A stretch of 64,000 nucleotides of DNA from Motilibacter deserti (GTDB taxonomy: Bacteria; Actinomycetota; Actinomycetes; Motilibacterales; Motilibacteraceae), in the NCBI RefSeq assembly GCF_011250635.1, contig NZ_JAANNP010000001.1, forward strand, positions 173,085 to 237,084. Direction: 5' to 3'. The position numbers were made by a program, and so were the translations under genes. Shown one piece after another: positions 18,594 through 27,278 of the stretch (within the stretch, counting starts at the first letter, position 1; every line of letters begins with the position of its first letter). The notes beneath the pieces were generated by a model, which saw nothing but the letters and a program-made list of their open reading frames with translations, made no database searches and was not told where the DNA came from.

Positions 18594-18618
18594 TGCCACG
18601 TGGCATTGCCACGTGGCA
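18594..18618. promoter_or_regulatory. Tandem LacI-type operators
   Basis: Two perfect 12-bp palindromes TGCCACGTGGCA (18594-18605 and 18607-18618) separated by one T. Each has the central CG typical of LacI/GalR operators. They sit between the divergent dioxygenase and LacI genes, 35 bp from the dioxygenase start. Confidence 0.8.
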
Positions 18619-18751
18619 AGAGGGAACGGCCAGGGCGCTTGCTCCTAGCTGGCACGATGATCCGGAGCATTGCGGGCACGCGCCGCGAGACACGTCCGTG
18701 CGGGGACGCGGACGGGTTTGCCCCTGGAGCGGCCGAGCGGGAGGGAGCGAC

Positions 18752-19864
18752 GTGGCAGCGAGCATGCGCGACGTCGCCGCACTCGCCGGCGTCTCCCCGC
18801 GCACCGTCTCGAACGTCGTCAACGACGCGCCGTACGTCGCGGCTGCCACCCGCGCCCGCGTCGAGCAGGCGATGCGCGACCTCGGCTTCCGCCCCAACTC
18901 CGCCGCACGCAGCCTGCGGCGCGGCCGGTCGGGGCTGGTCGCCCTGGTGGTGCCGGAGATCGGCACGCCGTACTTCTCCGCGCTCGCCGCCGCACTCAGC
19001 GAGGCCGCCGAGGAGCGCGGCTGGACCCTGCTGGTCGAGCAGTCGCACGGCGACCCGCAGCGCGAGCGCCGGCTGCTCGACGGCGTACGCGACCAGCTCG
19101 TCGACGGCGTCTTCTTCAGCCCGTGGGGGCTCCGCCCGCAGGACCTGCGCGAGCGCCTCGACCCCACCCCCCTGGTCCTGCTCGGGGAGCAGGGCGACAC
19201 GTCCGCGGCCGACCACGTCGTGATCGACAACGAGGCCGCGGCCCAGGAGGCGACGGCGCACCTGCTCGGGACGGGGCGCCGACGGGTCGCCGCGGTCGGG
19301 GCCACCTCGCCCGTGGGCCGCGAGACCGTCCGCCTGCGCCGCGCCGGCTGGGCCGCGGCGCACGCGGCGGCGGGGATCGACGCCGACCCCGCGCTCGAGG
19401 TGCCGGTGGAGTCGCTGCACCGCGCGGCGGGCGCAGCCGCCGTGCGCCGGATGGCGGACGGGGGACTGCGGTTCGACGCGCTCTTCTGCTTCACCGACGA
19501 GCTCGCGCTGGGCGCGATGCACGCGCTGCTCGAGCGCGGGCTGCGCGTCCCGGAGGACGTGGCCCTGGTCGGGTTCGACGACATCGAGGACGGCCGCTAC
19601 GCCACCCCGAGCCTCACGACGGTCTCCCCCGACCTCGCCGCCATCGCCCGAGAGGCCGCGGCATGCCTTGCCGGCCGGCTGGAGCGCCCGCGTCCAGCCG
19701 CGCCCGGCGGGGCGGGGGCTCAGCAGGACGAGCACCGCACCGTGGTCGCCCCGCACCGGCTGATGGTGCGCCGGTCCAGCGCAGCAGGCCCCCCGTCCCC
19801 GGCTGACGTCGGGGGCTGTCGAGACCGCCGCACGCCAGGTGCGCCGGCGGCCGCGACGGGGTAG
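18752..19864 (+). CDS. LacI/GalR-family transcriptional regulator
   Basis: 370 residues from GTG 18752 (GGGAGGGAG upstream). N-terminal helix-turn-helix and hinge: MRDVAALAGVSPRTVSNVVN, then FRPNSAARSLRRGRSG. The remainder is a periplasmic-binding-protein-like sensor domain (VVPEIGTPYFSALAAAL, FCFTDELALGAMHALLERG, VGFDDIEDGRYATPSLTTV). It probably represses itself and the divergent dioxygenase through the two TGCCACGTGGCA sites. Inducer unknown. Confidence 0.93.
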   Translation: MAASMRDVAALAGVSPRTVSNVVNDAPYVAAATRARVEQAMRDLGFRPNSAARSLRRGRSGLVALVVPEIGTPYFSALAAALSEAAEERGWTLLVEQSHGDPQRERRLLDGVRDQLVDGVFFSPWGLRPQDLRERLDPTPLVLLGEQGDTSAADHVVIDNEAAAQEATAHLLGTGRRRVAAVGATSPVGRETVRLRRAGWAAAHAAAGIDADPALEVPVESLHRAAGAAAVRRMADGGLRFDALFCFTDELALGAMHALLERGLRVPEDVALVGFDDIEDGRYATPSLTTVSPDLAAIAREAAACLAGRLERPRPAAPGGAGAQQDEHRTVVAPHRLMVRRSSAAGPPSPADVGGCRDRRTPGAPAAATG

Positions 19865-19873
19865 CCCGTCCCC

Positions 19874-20896
19874 ATGAGCCGGCCCAGCCCGACCCAGCGC
19901 CGCCCGCTCCCGCCCGGCCGCCGGGCCCGCCAGCTCGCCGGCGTGCTGCTGGTCCTCGGGGCCGCTCTCAGCACGGTGGCCTTCTTCGGCTGGCGCGGGG
20001 AGGCGGACCTGCGCGACCTGTCCCGGCTGGAGCGGGCCACCGCCGCCGCGGCGGACGTGCGCGACCACCGCCGCGGCCCGGACACGGTGACCCTGCGGTT
20101 CCCCACGGCCGGCGGCGAGGTCGCGGCCGACGTGCCGGTCGAGGACTCCGCGCGGGCCCGCCCCGGCGCCGAGATCGAGGTCGCGTACGTCCCCGCCGAC
20201 CCCGAGCGGGTGCGGACGGTCGAGCACTGGTCGCCGGCGTACGAGGAGTGGACGGCGTACGCCGTGATGGTCTTCCTGGGCGCCCTGGCCGTCGGTGCCG
20301 CCGGCCTCGTCTCGGTCCTGCGCGGCGGGGCGGGCGAGGCCGACAGCGCCGAGCCGGCCGACCCCGGGCCGCAGGACCCGCTGGGCGAGCGGCTCCTCGT
20401 CACTGACCGCCGGCTCGTCGCGGCGCCCTTCGTGGCGTTCGCCGCGCTCTTCTTCGTGCTCGTCCCGGTCGGCATGTCCGTGCCGGGCAACGAGCTGTGG
20501 GCCCTGCTCGCCGTCGCCACCGGCACGGCCGCCGCCTCCGCCGCGGCGGGCGGGCTGCTGGCCTGGCGCACGGGCAGCGACGGGATCTGGGCCACCGACG
20601 AGCACCTCGTGGTCCGCAAGGGCCGCGCGGTCCGCCGCTGGCGCTGGGACGACCTGCGGGCGCTCAGCTTCTCGCGCGGGGGCGCACCGGAGGAGCTCAG
20701 AGCCAAGGCCGACGGCGGCCGGTTCGACGAGCCGGGCCCGGTCCTGTGGGGCACGTTGCTCGTGCCGGCGGCTCTGCCCGGCGCGAAGTGGCACGCCTAT
20801 CGGCGGCTCCGCCAGCTGTGCGCCGAGCACGGCGTGCCGTTCGACGTCGAGGAGGAACTCCCCTTCACCCGACACGGCGAGGTGCAGTACGGGTGA
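19874..20896 (+). CDS. Membrane protein with DUF3592-like and PH-like parts
   Basis: 340 residues. Basic N-terminus, TM at about 20-40, an extracytoplasmic beta domain with the DUF3592-like VAYVPADPERVRT end, TM near 125-145, then two more TM helices (around 180-200 and 205-230). The C-terminal part (DGIWATDEHLVVRKGRAVRRWRWDDL) resembles a bacterial PH-like domain. Start ATG 19874, nine bases after the LacI stop. Function unknown; no sign that it belongs to the LacI regulon other than position. Confidence 0.65.
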   Translation: MSRPSPTQRRPLPPGRRARQLAGVLLVLGAALSTVAFFGWRGEADLRDLSRLERATAAAADVRDHRRGPDTVTLRFPTAGGEVAADVPVEDSARARPGAEIEVAYVPADPERVRTVEHWSPAYEEWTAYAVMVFLGALAVGAAGLVSVLRGGAGEADSAEPADPGPQDPLGERLLVTDRRLVAAPFVAFAALFFVLVPVGMSVPGNELWALLAVATGTAAASAAAGGLLAWRTGSDGIWATDEHLVVRKGRAVRRWRWDDLRALSFSRGGAPEELRAKADGGRFDEPGPVLWGTLLVPAALPGAKWHAYRRLRQLCAEHGVPFDVEEELPFTRHGEVQYG

Positions 20897-20920
20897 GGTG
20901 CGCCTAGGCTCGTCCCCGCG

Positions 20921-21616
20921 ATGACCGAGCCGTACGTGACGTTGCACCTGTGGGGCGTCCCGACGCACCGGGCTCCCTCCGCCGCCGCCCGCATGGCGCT
21001 GGACCGCCGCCCGCTCCGGCAGGCCGACGGGCTGCGGTTCGCGAAGCTGCTGGGGACGGGCTCGGGGCGGACCTTCACGACACGCGATGCGGACTTCCGG
21101 CACTGGGCGCTGCTGGCGGTGTGGGACGACGAGCGCGACGCCCTCCGGTTCGAGCGGGAGAGCCCGCTGCACCGCCGGTGGGGCCGGCTGCGCGACGAGC
21201 AGCTGCGGGTGGCGCTGCGCCCACTCGCCAGCCGCGGGCGCTGGTCGCGGCGCGAGCCCTTCGGCGACCCCGAGCCGCGTCGGCACGACGGCCCCGTCGC
21301 CGCGCTGACCCGCGCCCGCATCCGTCCCACCCGGGCGGTCGCCTTCTGGCGCGCAGTGCCGCCGGTCTCGGCCCAGCTGCACCGCTCCCCGGGGCTCCGG
21401 CTCGCCGTCGGCATCGGAGAGGCGCCCGTCGGGCTGCAGGGGACCTTCTCGCTCTGGGAGTCCGCGCAGACCCTCGTTGCGTTCGCCCACCGCAGCCCGG
21501 AGCACCTCGACGCCGTCCGGCGGACCGCGGAGACGGGCTGGTACGCCGAGGAGCTGTTCGCGCGGTTCGCCGTGCTCTCCGTCGACGGGGCCTACCGGGG
21601 CCGCGGCTTCGGCTGA
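20921..21616 (+). CDS. CrtA-like (spheroidene monooxygenase-type) protein
   Basis: 231 residues similar in layout to spheroidene monooxygenase CrtA and related actinobacterial monooxygenases. Markers are the N-terminal LHLWGVPTHRAP, LLGTGSGRTFTTRDADFRHWALLAVWDDE, LRPLASRGRWS, and the C-terminal GTFSLWESAQTLVAFAHRSPEH with FARFAVLSVDG. CrtA introduces a 2-keto group into acyclic carotenoids. The carotenoid tailoring operon begins 2.3 kb downstream, so a carotenoid role is plausible but not shown. TAGGCT (20905-20910) may be its -10. It converges on a TetR gene with only two bases between stops. Confidence 0.7.
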   Translation: MTEPYVTLHLWGVPTHRAPSAAARMALDRRPLRQADGLRFAKLLGTGSGRTFTTRDADFRHWALLAVWDDERDALRFERESPLHRRWGRLRDEQLRVALRPLASRGRWSRREPFGDPEPRRHDGPVAALTRARIRPTRAVAFWRAVPPVSAQLHRSPGLRLAVGIGEAPVGLQGTFSLWESAQTLVAFAHRSPEHLDAVRRTAETGWYAEELFARFAVLSVDGAYRGRGFG

Positions 21617-21618
21617 CG

Positions 21619-22230
21619 TCAGGCCGCGCAGCGCAGGAAGCGCGACACGACGTCGTGCAGCACCGCGAGCTCCGCGTCGACGTCGAGCGACTCGTCGCCG
21701 GAGAGCCGCAGATAGACGACGTCGGTCATCGACTGCACCCACGATGCGGTCGCCTCCGCGTCGTGGCCGCTGTCCACCACGCCGGACTCGGTGCAGCGGC
21801 GCACGAGCTCCGTCAGGGCCGAGCGCGTCGCCGCCTCGGTCCGCGCGACGAGGGCCGCGAACTCCGCGTCCCGCGACGCCTGCTGGATGACGACGCCCAC
21901 CAGCCCGAGGTAGTCCCGCTCCCGCACGTCGGCCACCAGCCCGTCCACGAGACGCCAGAGCGCGGCAAGCGGGTCGGCCTCCGCCAGCGCCCGCTCTGCG
22001 CGCTCGGCCTGCTCGGCCTCGTCGAGCTCGAACAGCGCGTGCAGCAGGGCCCGCTTGTTGGTGAAGTAGTGGAAGAGCGTGCCGGAGCCCACACCGGCCT
22101 CGGCGCACACGTCCGCGGTCGTCGTCGCGTCGAAGCCCTTGCGGGAGAAGCACCGCCCGGCTGCGGCCAGGATGTGCAGCCGCCGGGCCGCGTGCTTCTC
22201 GGGGTCAACCGTCCGTGCCACGCCGCTCAT
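21619..22230 (-). CDS. TetR-family regulator
   Basis: 203 residues. Helix-turn-helix at about 36-60 (TTTADVCAEAGVGSGTLFHYFTNKRALL), preceded by RRLHILAAAGRCFSRKGF. The C-terminal helical domain has a long aromatic-poor pocket region. Its start overlaps the stop of the upstream membrane-protein gene by 26 bases, so both are in one transcript starting near 22,945, where there is an inverted repeat that may be its own operator. Ligand and other targets unknown. Confidence 0.9.
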   Translation of the reverse strand: MSGVARTVDPEKHAARRLHILAAAGRCFSRKGFDATTTADVCAEAGVGSGTLFHYFTNKRALLHALFELDEAEQAERAERALAEADPLAALWRLVDGLVADVRERDYLGLVGVVIQQASRDAEFAALVARTEAATRSALTELVRRCTESGVVDSGHDAEATASWVQSMTDVVYLRLSGDESLDVDAELAVLHDVVSRFLRCAA

Positions 22231-22933
22231 TGTCGGCGTCAGAGCGGGAGGAGTAGGCAGCCTCCCGCTCCGCGCGCGCCTGCTCCTTCGCGCGGCGCCG
22301 CTTGACCTCGCGGGCCGCGACCACCGCGGCCACCACGAGAGGTGTCCACCACTTCAGCGAAGCCAGGATCGCCGATATCCATCCGGGGAGCGCGAGGTCC
22401 GGCAGGTCCGGCACCGGCAGCTCAGGGAGGTCGAGCTGCGGCAACCGGGGCAGTGGCAGGGACGGGAGGTCGAAGGTCGGGATGTCGATCGACGGCAGGT
22501 CCAGCCGGGGCAGCAGATGGCCCAGCAGCAGGCGGAGCCCGAGCAGGGCGGCGAGGACCTCCGCGGCCGCGACCGCGACGTGGCGGGCGGCGTACGCCCG
22601 GGGGTGCTCGCGCTTGAAGCGGGCGATGCGCGCCGCGCGGGTGCCCGGCGGCGGCTCGAGCGGAGTGCGCTCCTCGCGCGGCACCGGAAGCGGGCTTCCG
22701 TCGAGGTGCTCGACGAGGTCGCACCGCCGGACGCGGTTGCGCACGTCCCACCCGACGTCGATCCGGGTCTCCCCGTGGGTGAGCGTCGCGCGTTCCAGAT
22801 AGCCCGCCTGCTGCTCGTCGACCTCGACCCCGTCGGCGAGCAGCCGGGCGGCGCGGGGGCGCCCCGGGAGGGGCGCCTCGACCTCGTACGCCACACCGTG
22901 GTGGCGGATGCGGTAGGCAGCTGAGGTAGCCAC
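22205..22933 (-). CDS. Membrane protein with Pro/Leu/Asp periodic linker, unknown
   Basis: 242 residues from GTG 22933. The first ~90 residues are a beta-rich cytosolic domain (YRIRHHGVAYEVEAPLP, GETRIDVGWDVRNRV). A TM-like segment follows (AAEVLAALLGLRLLLGHLL), then a ~45-residue stretch of LDLPSIDIPTFDLP-type repeats with a PxL/DLP period, a second hydrophobic segment (WWTPLVVAAVVAA) and a charged end. The DLP periodicity suggests an extended, possibly beta-stacked or rigid spacer. No family recognised. Operon with TetR downstream. The -10 may be AATAAT, six bases before GTG (leaderless). Confidence 0.6.
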   Translation of the reverse strand: MATSAAYRIRHHGVAYEVEAPLPGRPRAARLLADGVEVDEQQAGYLERATLTHGETRIDVGWDVRNRVRRCDLVEHLDGSPLPVPREERTPLEPPPGTRAARIARFKREHPRAYAARHVAVAAAEVLAALLGLRLLLGHLLPRLDLPSIDIPTFDLPSLPLPRLPQLDLPELPVPDLPDLALPGWISAILASLKWWTPLVVAAVVAAREVKRRRAKEQARAEREAAYSSRSDADNERRGTDG

Positions 22934-22944
22934 CCGGCGATTAT

Positions 22945-22960
22945 TGGAGCGGACACTCCA
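22945..22960. promoter_or_regulatory. Possible TetR operator
   Basis: TGGAG-N6-CTCCA, partially extended by ATT/AAT, immediately upstream of the AATAAT -10 for the membrane-protein/TetR operon. Arms are short, so the call is tentative. Confidence 0.3.
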
Positions 22961-22974
22961 GCAATGCAACCCCC

Positions 22975-23799
22975 TCAGGCGCCGGGGCGGAAGCGCAGGC
23001 TGTCGGGGTACGCCCCGCGGCCCGTCAGCTGGCCGGCCACCCGTCCCAGCTCGGCGTAGGCGGCGCCCATGGGGCCCGGCCCGAAGCTGATGCGCGCGGC
23101 CCCCGCGCCGGCCAGCTCGGCGAGAGACGGCATCGCGGGATGCGCCAGCACGCTGAGCCGGCCCTCGAACTCCTCGGACAGCCGTCGCACGGTGGGCAGG
23201 TCGGCCACGCCGAGCACGAAGACGCAGTCCGCGCCCGCCTCGAGGTAGGCGCGCCCGCGGGCCGCCGCCTCGTCGACGTCGCCACCGCCGGCCAGGACGT
23301 CGGTGCGGGCGTTGAGGACCAGCGGCACGCCGACGGCCTCGGCCGCCGCCCGCACCGCCTGCAGCCGGCGCACCTGCTCCTCCACCGGCCGCAGCGGCCC
23401 CTCGTCGTCACCCAGGCTGTCCTCGAGGTTGCAGCCGACCGCGCCGGCCGCGAGCAGCAGGCCTACGGTGCGGGCAACGTCCTCGGGCGCCTCGCCGTAG
23501 CCCTTCTCCAGGTCCGCCGTGACGGGCAGCGGCACCGCGGCCGCGACTCGGCCGATCGCGGCGATGGCATCGGCGAGCGGCAGCTGCTCGCCGTCCGCGA
23601 CGCCGTGAGCGGCGGCGATCGACCAGCTCCCCGTAGCGATCGCCGCGACGCCGGGCTGCGCGGCCACGACGCGGGCGGCGGCGGCGTCCCACACGTTGAC
23701 GAGGACGAGCGGGTCGCCGGGACGGTGCAGATCGCGCAGCCGGCGCGCCTTCTCGGCGAGGGCGGCGCGACGGTGGGGGTCGTTCAGCGCAGAGATCAT
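22975..23799 (-). CDS. Isocitrate lyase/PEP mutase-family enzyme
   Basis: 274-residue TIM-barrel enzyme of the PEP mutase/isocitrate lyase superfamily. Mg-binding and active-site motifs: VNVWDAAAARVV, PVTADLEKGYG, GCNLEDS, LVLNARTDVLA, and VFVLGVAD. These fit the small carboxyvinyl-carboxyphosphonate/oxaloacetate-hydrolase-like subgroup. There is no KKCGH catalytic loop of isocitrate or methylisocitrate lyase, so the reaction stays open. Start ATG 23799. Divergent from cruF. Confidence 0.85.
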   Translation of the reverse strand: MISALNDPHRRAALAEKARRLRDLHRPGDPLVLVNVWDAAAARVVAAQPGVAAIATGSWSIAAAHGVADGEQLPLADAIAAIGRVAAAVPLPVTADLEKGYGEAPEDVARTVGLLLAAGAVGCNLEDSLGDDEGPLRPVEEQVRRLQAVRAAAEAVGVPLVLNARTDVLAGGGDVDEAAARGRAYLEAGADCVFVLGVADLPTVRRLSEEFEGRLSVLAHPAMPSLAELAGAGAARISFGPGPMGAAYAELGRVAGQLTGRGAYPDSLRFRPGA

Positions 23800-23874
23800 G
23801 GACGCACTCTGCCCGTGCCGGGCACCGCCGGTCGCGCGGATTTCGGCCGAGGTGCCCGCGTGGGGCGGCCCGCG

Positions 23875-23880
23875 TACCCT
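23875..23880 (+). promoter_or_regulatory. -10 element (TACCCT) of carotenoid tailoring operon
   Basis: Six bases before GTG 23887; fits a leaderless transcript. Confidence 0.45.
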
Positions 23881-23886
23881 CCTCGC

Positions 23887-24666
23887 GTGTCCACGAGCCG
23901 CGCGGAGGCCGCGCCGCGGGCGGTCCCGCAGCGCCTGCCCGCGGCCCTCGCGGCGACCGCGGTGGCCTGCCAGATCGCCTACCCGCTGGTCGACGGGACG
24001 GTGCGCAACCGACTGACGGTCACGACCGTCGTGGTGTTCCTCGCCGCCGTGCTGGCGCACGCGGCCGCGACGCGCGGCACCGGCTGGGCCCTCGGATACC
24101 TGGCCGTCGCCGCGGGCACCGGCCTGGCCGCCGAGGCGCTCGGGGTAGCGACCGGCTTCCCCTTCGGCGAGTACGACTACCGCGGGACGCTCGGGCCCAA
24201 GCTGCTCGGCGTGCCGCTCGTCATCCCGCTGGCGTGGGCGATGTTCGCCTACCCCTCGCTCCTCGTCGGACGACGGCTGGCCGCCGAGCGCGCCTGGGCG
24301 ACGGTGCCGCTCGGCGCGCTCGCCCTGGCCAGCTGGGACCTCTTCCTCGACCCACAGATGGTCGACGCCGGGCACTGGCACTGGGTCGACCCCGACCCCG
24401 GCATCCCCGGCATACCTGGGATTCCTGTTTCGAACTTCCTAGGTTGGCTCGGCGTCGCGCTCGTCCTCATGGCGCTGCTCCGGACGCTGCTTCCCGACCG
24501 GCCGGGGCCGGAGGGAGTGCCCGCGGCGCTCTACCTGTGGACCTACGCGTCCTCCACGCTTGCGGCCGCGGTGTTCTTCGACCGGCCGACGGTCGCCCTC
24601 GTGGGGGCGATCGGCATGGGCGTCGTCGCTGTCCCCTACGCCCTCGCCCTGGCGAGGGGCCGGTGA
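23887..24666 (+). CDS. cruF: Carotenoid 1',2'-hydratase-type protein CruF
   Basis: 259-residue integral membrane protein of the CruF family (DUF422), which hydrates the psi end of acyclic or monocyclic carotenoids to give a 1'-hydroxyl. About seven TM segments; family landmarks are GFPFGEYDY, WAMFAYPSLL, SWDLFLDPQMV, HWHWVDP and VSNFLGW. A GIP tripeptide is repeated three times in a row just before VSNFLGW (24397-24428), a local microrepeat in a loop. GTG 23887 is leaderless behind TACCCT. The stop overlaps the glycosyltransferase GTG (GTGA). Confidence 0.87.
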   Translation: MSTSRAEAAPRAVPQRLPAALAATAVACQIAYPLVDGTVRNRLTVTTVVVFLAAVLAHAAATRGTGWALGYLAVAAGTGLAAEALGVATGFPFGEYDYRGTLGPKLLGVPLVIPLAWAMFAYPSLLVGRRLAAERAWATVPLGALALASWDLFLDPQMVDAGHWHWVDPDPGIPGIPGIPVSNFLGWLGVALVLMALLRTLLPDRPGPEGVPAALYLWTYASSTLAAAVFFDRPTVALVGAIGMGVVAVPYALALARGR

Positions 24667-25778
24667 CCGGCGGCCCTGCGCGCCTCGCGGTGCGGGCGGG
24701 CACCGCGCTGGCCGTGGCCGGGACCGTGCACGCGGCGTACAACTGCACCCGGCTCCGTGTCCCGTCCGAGCAGCCACCGCCGCTCGCGGAGCAGGTGTCG
24801 GTCCTCCTGCCGCTGCGCGACGAGGCTGACCGCGTCGAGCCGTGCCTTCAGGCCCTCCTGGCCGCTCTCGACGCCTCCGTCGAGCTCGTCGTCCTCGATG
24901 ACCAGTCGACCGACGGGACGGCCGACGTCGTGCGAGCCGTCGCCGGGCCGCGCGCCCGCGTGGTCGAGGGGTCGCCGCCGCCGCCGGGCTGGCTCGGCAA
25001 GCCCTGGGCGTGCGCGCAGCTCGCGAAAGCCGCTTCACGGAACAGCACTGCATACGTCTTCCTCGACGCCGACGTCGTCCTCGCCCCGCACGCGCTGCGC
25101 GCCGCAGTCGCCCTGCTGCGCACCGCCCGGCTGGACCTCGTGTCCCCCTATCCGCGGCAGGAGGCAGGCAGCCTCGCCGAGCGGCTCGTCCAGCCGTTGC
25201 TGCAGTGGTCATGGCTGACCACACTGCCGCTCGCCCTCGCCGAGCGGTCGCCACGCCCCTCGCTCGCCGCCGCGAACGGCCAGCTGCTCTGCGTCGACGC
25301 GGCTGCGTACCGCAGGGCCGGCGGCCACGGCGCGGTGCGCGGAGAGGTCGTCGAGGACGTGGCGCTGCTACGTGCGTTCAAGCGCGCCGGCGCGCGCGGC
25401 ACCGTCGTCGACGGGACCCGGCTCGCCAGCTGCCGGATGTACGACGGTTGGGCCGAGCTGCGCGACGGCTACGCGAAGTCGCTGTGGTCGGCCTTCGGCC
25501 CACCCGGCGCCGCGGCCGCCGTCCTCGGCGTGCTCGCCGTCGCGTACGTCGTGCCGCCGCTCGCCGCCCTGCGCGGGTCGCGCACGGGGCTCCTCGGCTA
25601 CGCCGCGGGGGTGGCGGGGCGCGCCGTCGTCGCGCGCCGGACCGGCGGGCGAGCCCTGCCGGACGCGCTCGCGCATCCCGTGGGGGTCCTCGCCCTCGGC
25701 TGGCTCACCGTCCGGTCGCACCGGCTCCGGCGGCAGGGGCGCCTGCAGTGGCGCGGCCGCGCGGTGTCCGGCGCGTAG
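24663..25778 (+). CDS. Family 2 glycosyltransferase (CruG-like), carotenoid operon
   Basis: 371 residues. Signal-anchor-like N-terminus, then a GT-A domain: ELVVLDDQSTDGTADVV (nucleotide site), YVFLDADVVLAP (DxD-type), NGQLLCVDAAAYRRAGG and the base region VVEDVALLRAFKRAG. C-terminal TM helices (AAAAVLGVLAVAYVVPPL, then others) anchor it. By position and architecture it probably glycosylates the hydroxyl made by CruF/CrtD, as CruG does in cyanobacterial myxol glycoside synthesis. Sugar donor unknown. Translationally coupled to cruF. Confidence 0.85.
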   Translation: MTGGPARLAVRAGTALAVAGTVHAAYNCTRLRVPSEQPPPLAEQVSVLLPLRDEADRVEPCLQALLAALDASVELVVLDDQSTDGTADVVRAVAGPRARVVEGSPPPPGWLGKPWACAQLAKAASRNSTAYVFLDADVVLAPHALRAAVALLRTARLDLVSPYPRQEAGSLAERLVQPLLQWSWLTTLPLALAERSPRPSLAAANGQLLCVDAAAYRRAGGHGAVRGEVVEDVALLRAFKRAGARGTVVDGTRLASCRMYDGWAELRDGYAKSLWSAFGPPGAAAAVLGVLAVAYVVPPLAALRGSRTGLLGYAAGVAGRAVVARRTGGRALPDALAHPVGVLALGWLTVRSHRLRRQGRLQWRGRAVSGA

Positions 25779-25782
25779 GCTG
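25777..25782 (+). promoter_or_regulatory. -10 element (TAGGCT) before crtD-like gene
   Basis: Seven bases before GTG 25790; it overlaps the end of the glycosyltransferase gene and would allow a separate leaderless transcript within the operon. Confidence 0.4.
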
Positions 25783-25789
25783 CCGCGCC

Positions 25790-27268
25790 GTGGCACGAGT
25801 GGTCGTCATCGGAGCAGGCATGGGCGGCCTGTCGGCCGCCGCGCGGCTGGGCGCGCTGCGCCACGAGGTCACCGTCTGCGAGCAGGCGCCGGTCGTGGGC
25901 GGCAAGCTCGGCCGGTTCGAGCGGGACGGGTTCGCCTTCGACACCGGCCCGTCGCTACTGACCCTGCCCGCCGTCTACCGCGACACCTTCTTCAAGACCG
26001 GCGCCCCGCTCGAGGACGTCCTGGACCTCGTGCCGGTCGACCCGGCGTTCCACTACCGCTTCGCCGACGGCACCGAGGTCGACGTCCCCAACGCCTCGCG
26101 CTCAGGCGTCCGCGCGGCTCTCGACAGTGCGCTGGGGAACGGGGCCGGCGGGGACTGGGAGGCGTTCCTCGACGTCGCCCACCGCATCTGGCAGGCCACC
26201 CGGGGGCCGTTCCTGGAGTCGCCGCTGGAGCGGGGCGACCTGGTGCGGCTCTCCCGCCGGGTCGGCGACCTTCGCACGATCGCCCCGTGGCGCAGCCTGC
26301 GCGGGCTGGGGCGCCGCCACCTGCGCGACCCGCGGCTGCGGATGCTGCTCGACCGCTACGCGACCTACACCGGCTCCGACCCGCGCCGCGCGCCGGCGGC
26401 CCTCGCCGTCGTCCCCTACGTCGAGCAGGCCTTCGGCGCGTGGTACGTCCCCGGCGGGCTGCGAAGGCTCGGTGACGCGCTGCACGAGCGGGCGCTCGCG
26501 ACGGGCGCGGCCGTGCGCACCGGCGCCGACGTCGCCGAGGTGCTCGTCGAGGGCGGGCGGGTGGCCGGGGTGCGCCTGGCGGACGGCGAGCGGGTGCCGG
26601 CCGACGTCGTCGTCGCCAACGCCGACGCGTCCCACCTCTACGCGGACCTGCTGCGCGGCCCGGAGGCGCGCCGCGAGCTGCGCCGGCTGCGGCGGGCCAC
26701 CCCATCGCTGTCCGGGTTCGTGCTGCTGCTCGCCCTGCGCGGGCGTACCCCCGGCCTGGCGCACCACACCGTGCTCTTCCCCGAGCGCTACGACGCCGAG
26801 TTCGACGCCGTCTTCGGCGGGCACCCCGCCGACGACCCGACCGTCTACGTCTCGGCGCCGGACGACCCCGCGCTCCGACCCGACGACGAGCACGAAGCGT
26901 GGTTCGTGCTCGTCAACGCGCCGCGGCACGAGCCCGGAGCCGGGACGGACTGGGACTCGCCCGGGCTGGCCGACGCGTACGCCGACCGGGTGCTGGCCCT
27001 GATGGCCGAGCGCGGGCTCGACGTCCGCGACCGGGTGCTCTGGCGCGAGGTGCGCACGCCCGCCGACCTCGAGCGCGAGACGCGCTCCCCCGGCGGCTCG
27101 ATCTACGGCACGTCCTCCAACGGCCCGCGGGCGGCCTTCCTGCGGCCGGCGAACCGGTCGCCGGTGCCGGGGCTCTTCCTCGTCGGCGGGTCGGCCCACC
27201 CGGGTGGTGGGCTCCCGCTCGTCGGGCTCTCGGCGGCCATCGTCGCCGAGCTGGTGGGCAAGGCGTAG
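25790..27268 (+). CDS. crtD: CrtD-like carotenoid 3,4-desaturase (CrtI superfamily)
   Basis: 492-residue FAD-dependent amine-oxidase-fold desaturase. FAD motif VVVIGAGMGGLSAAARLG at the N-terminus, then VVGGKLGRFERDGFAFDTGPSL, and the C-terminal FLVGGSAHPGGGLPLVGLSAA typical of CrtI/CrtD proteins. It is distinct from the CrtI at 34111. Because of the CruF and glycosyltransferase neighbours, the most likely step is 3,4-desaturation of a 1-hydroxy-carotenoid. Specificity is inference: ketolase and isomerase homologues have the same fold. Confidence 0.82.
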   Translation: MARVVVIGAGMGGLSAAARLGALRHEVTVCEQAPVVGGKLGRFERDGFAFDTGPSLLTLPAVYRDTFFKTGAPLEDVLDLVPVDPAFHYRFADGTEVDVPNASRSGVRAALDSALGNGAGGDWEAFLDVAHRIWQATRGPFLESPLERGDLVRLSRRVGDLRTIAPWRSLRGLGRRHLRDPRLRMLLDRYATYTGSDPRRAPAALAVVPYVEQAFGAWYVPGGLRRLGDALHERALATGAAVRTGADVAEVLVEGGRVAGVRLADGERVPADVVVANADASHLYADLLRGPEARRELRRLRRATPSLSGFVLLLALRGRTPGLAHHTVLFPERYDAEFDAVFGGHPADDPTVYVSAPDDPALRPDDEHEAWFVLVNAPRHEPGAGTDWDSPGLADAYADRVLALMAERGLDVRDRVLWREVRTPADLERETRSPGGSIYGTSSNGPRAAFLRPANRSPVPGLFLVGGSAHPGGGLPLVGLSAAIVAELVGKA

Positions 27269-27278
27269 CGTCGGGCGG

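Noticed and set aside
17372-22153. Open frame of almost 1600 codons on the minus strand across several genes
   Set aside because: It runs antisense to MFS, LacI, DUF3592 and CrtA-like genes and has no domain of its own.
25010-25789. Fusion of glycosyltransferase region with the CrtD-like protein in one frame
   Set aside because: The open frame upstream of 25790 is a shifted reading of the glycosyltransferase gene; the FAD motif begins right after GTG 25790.
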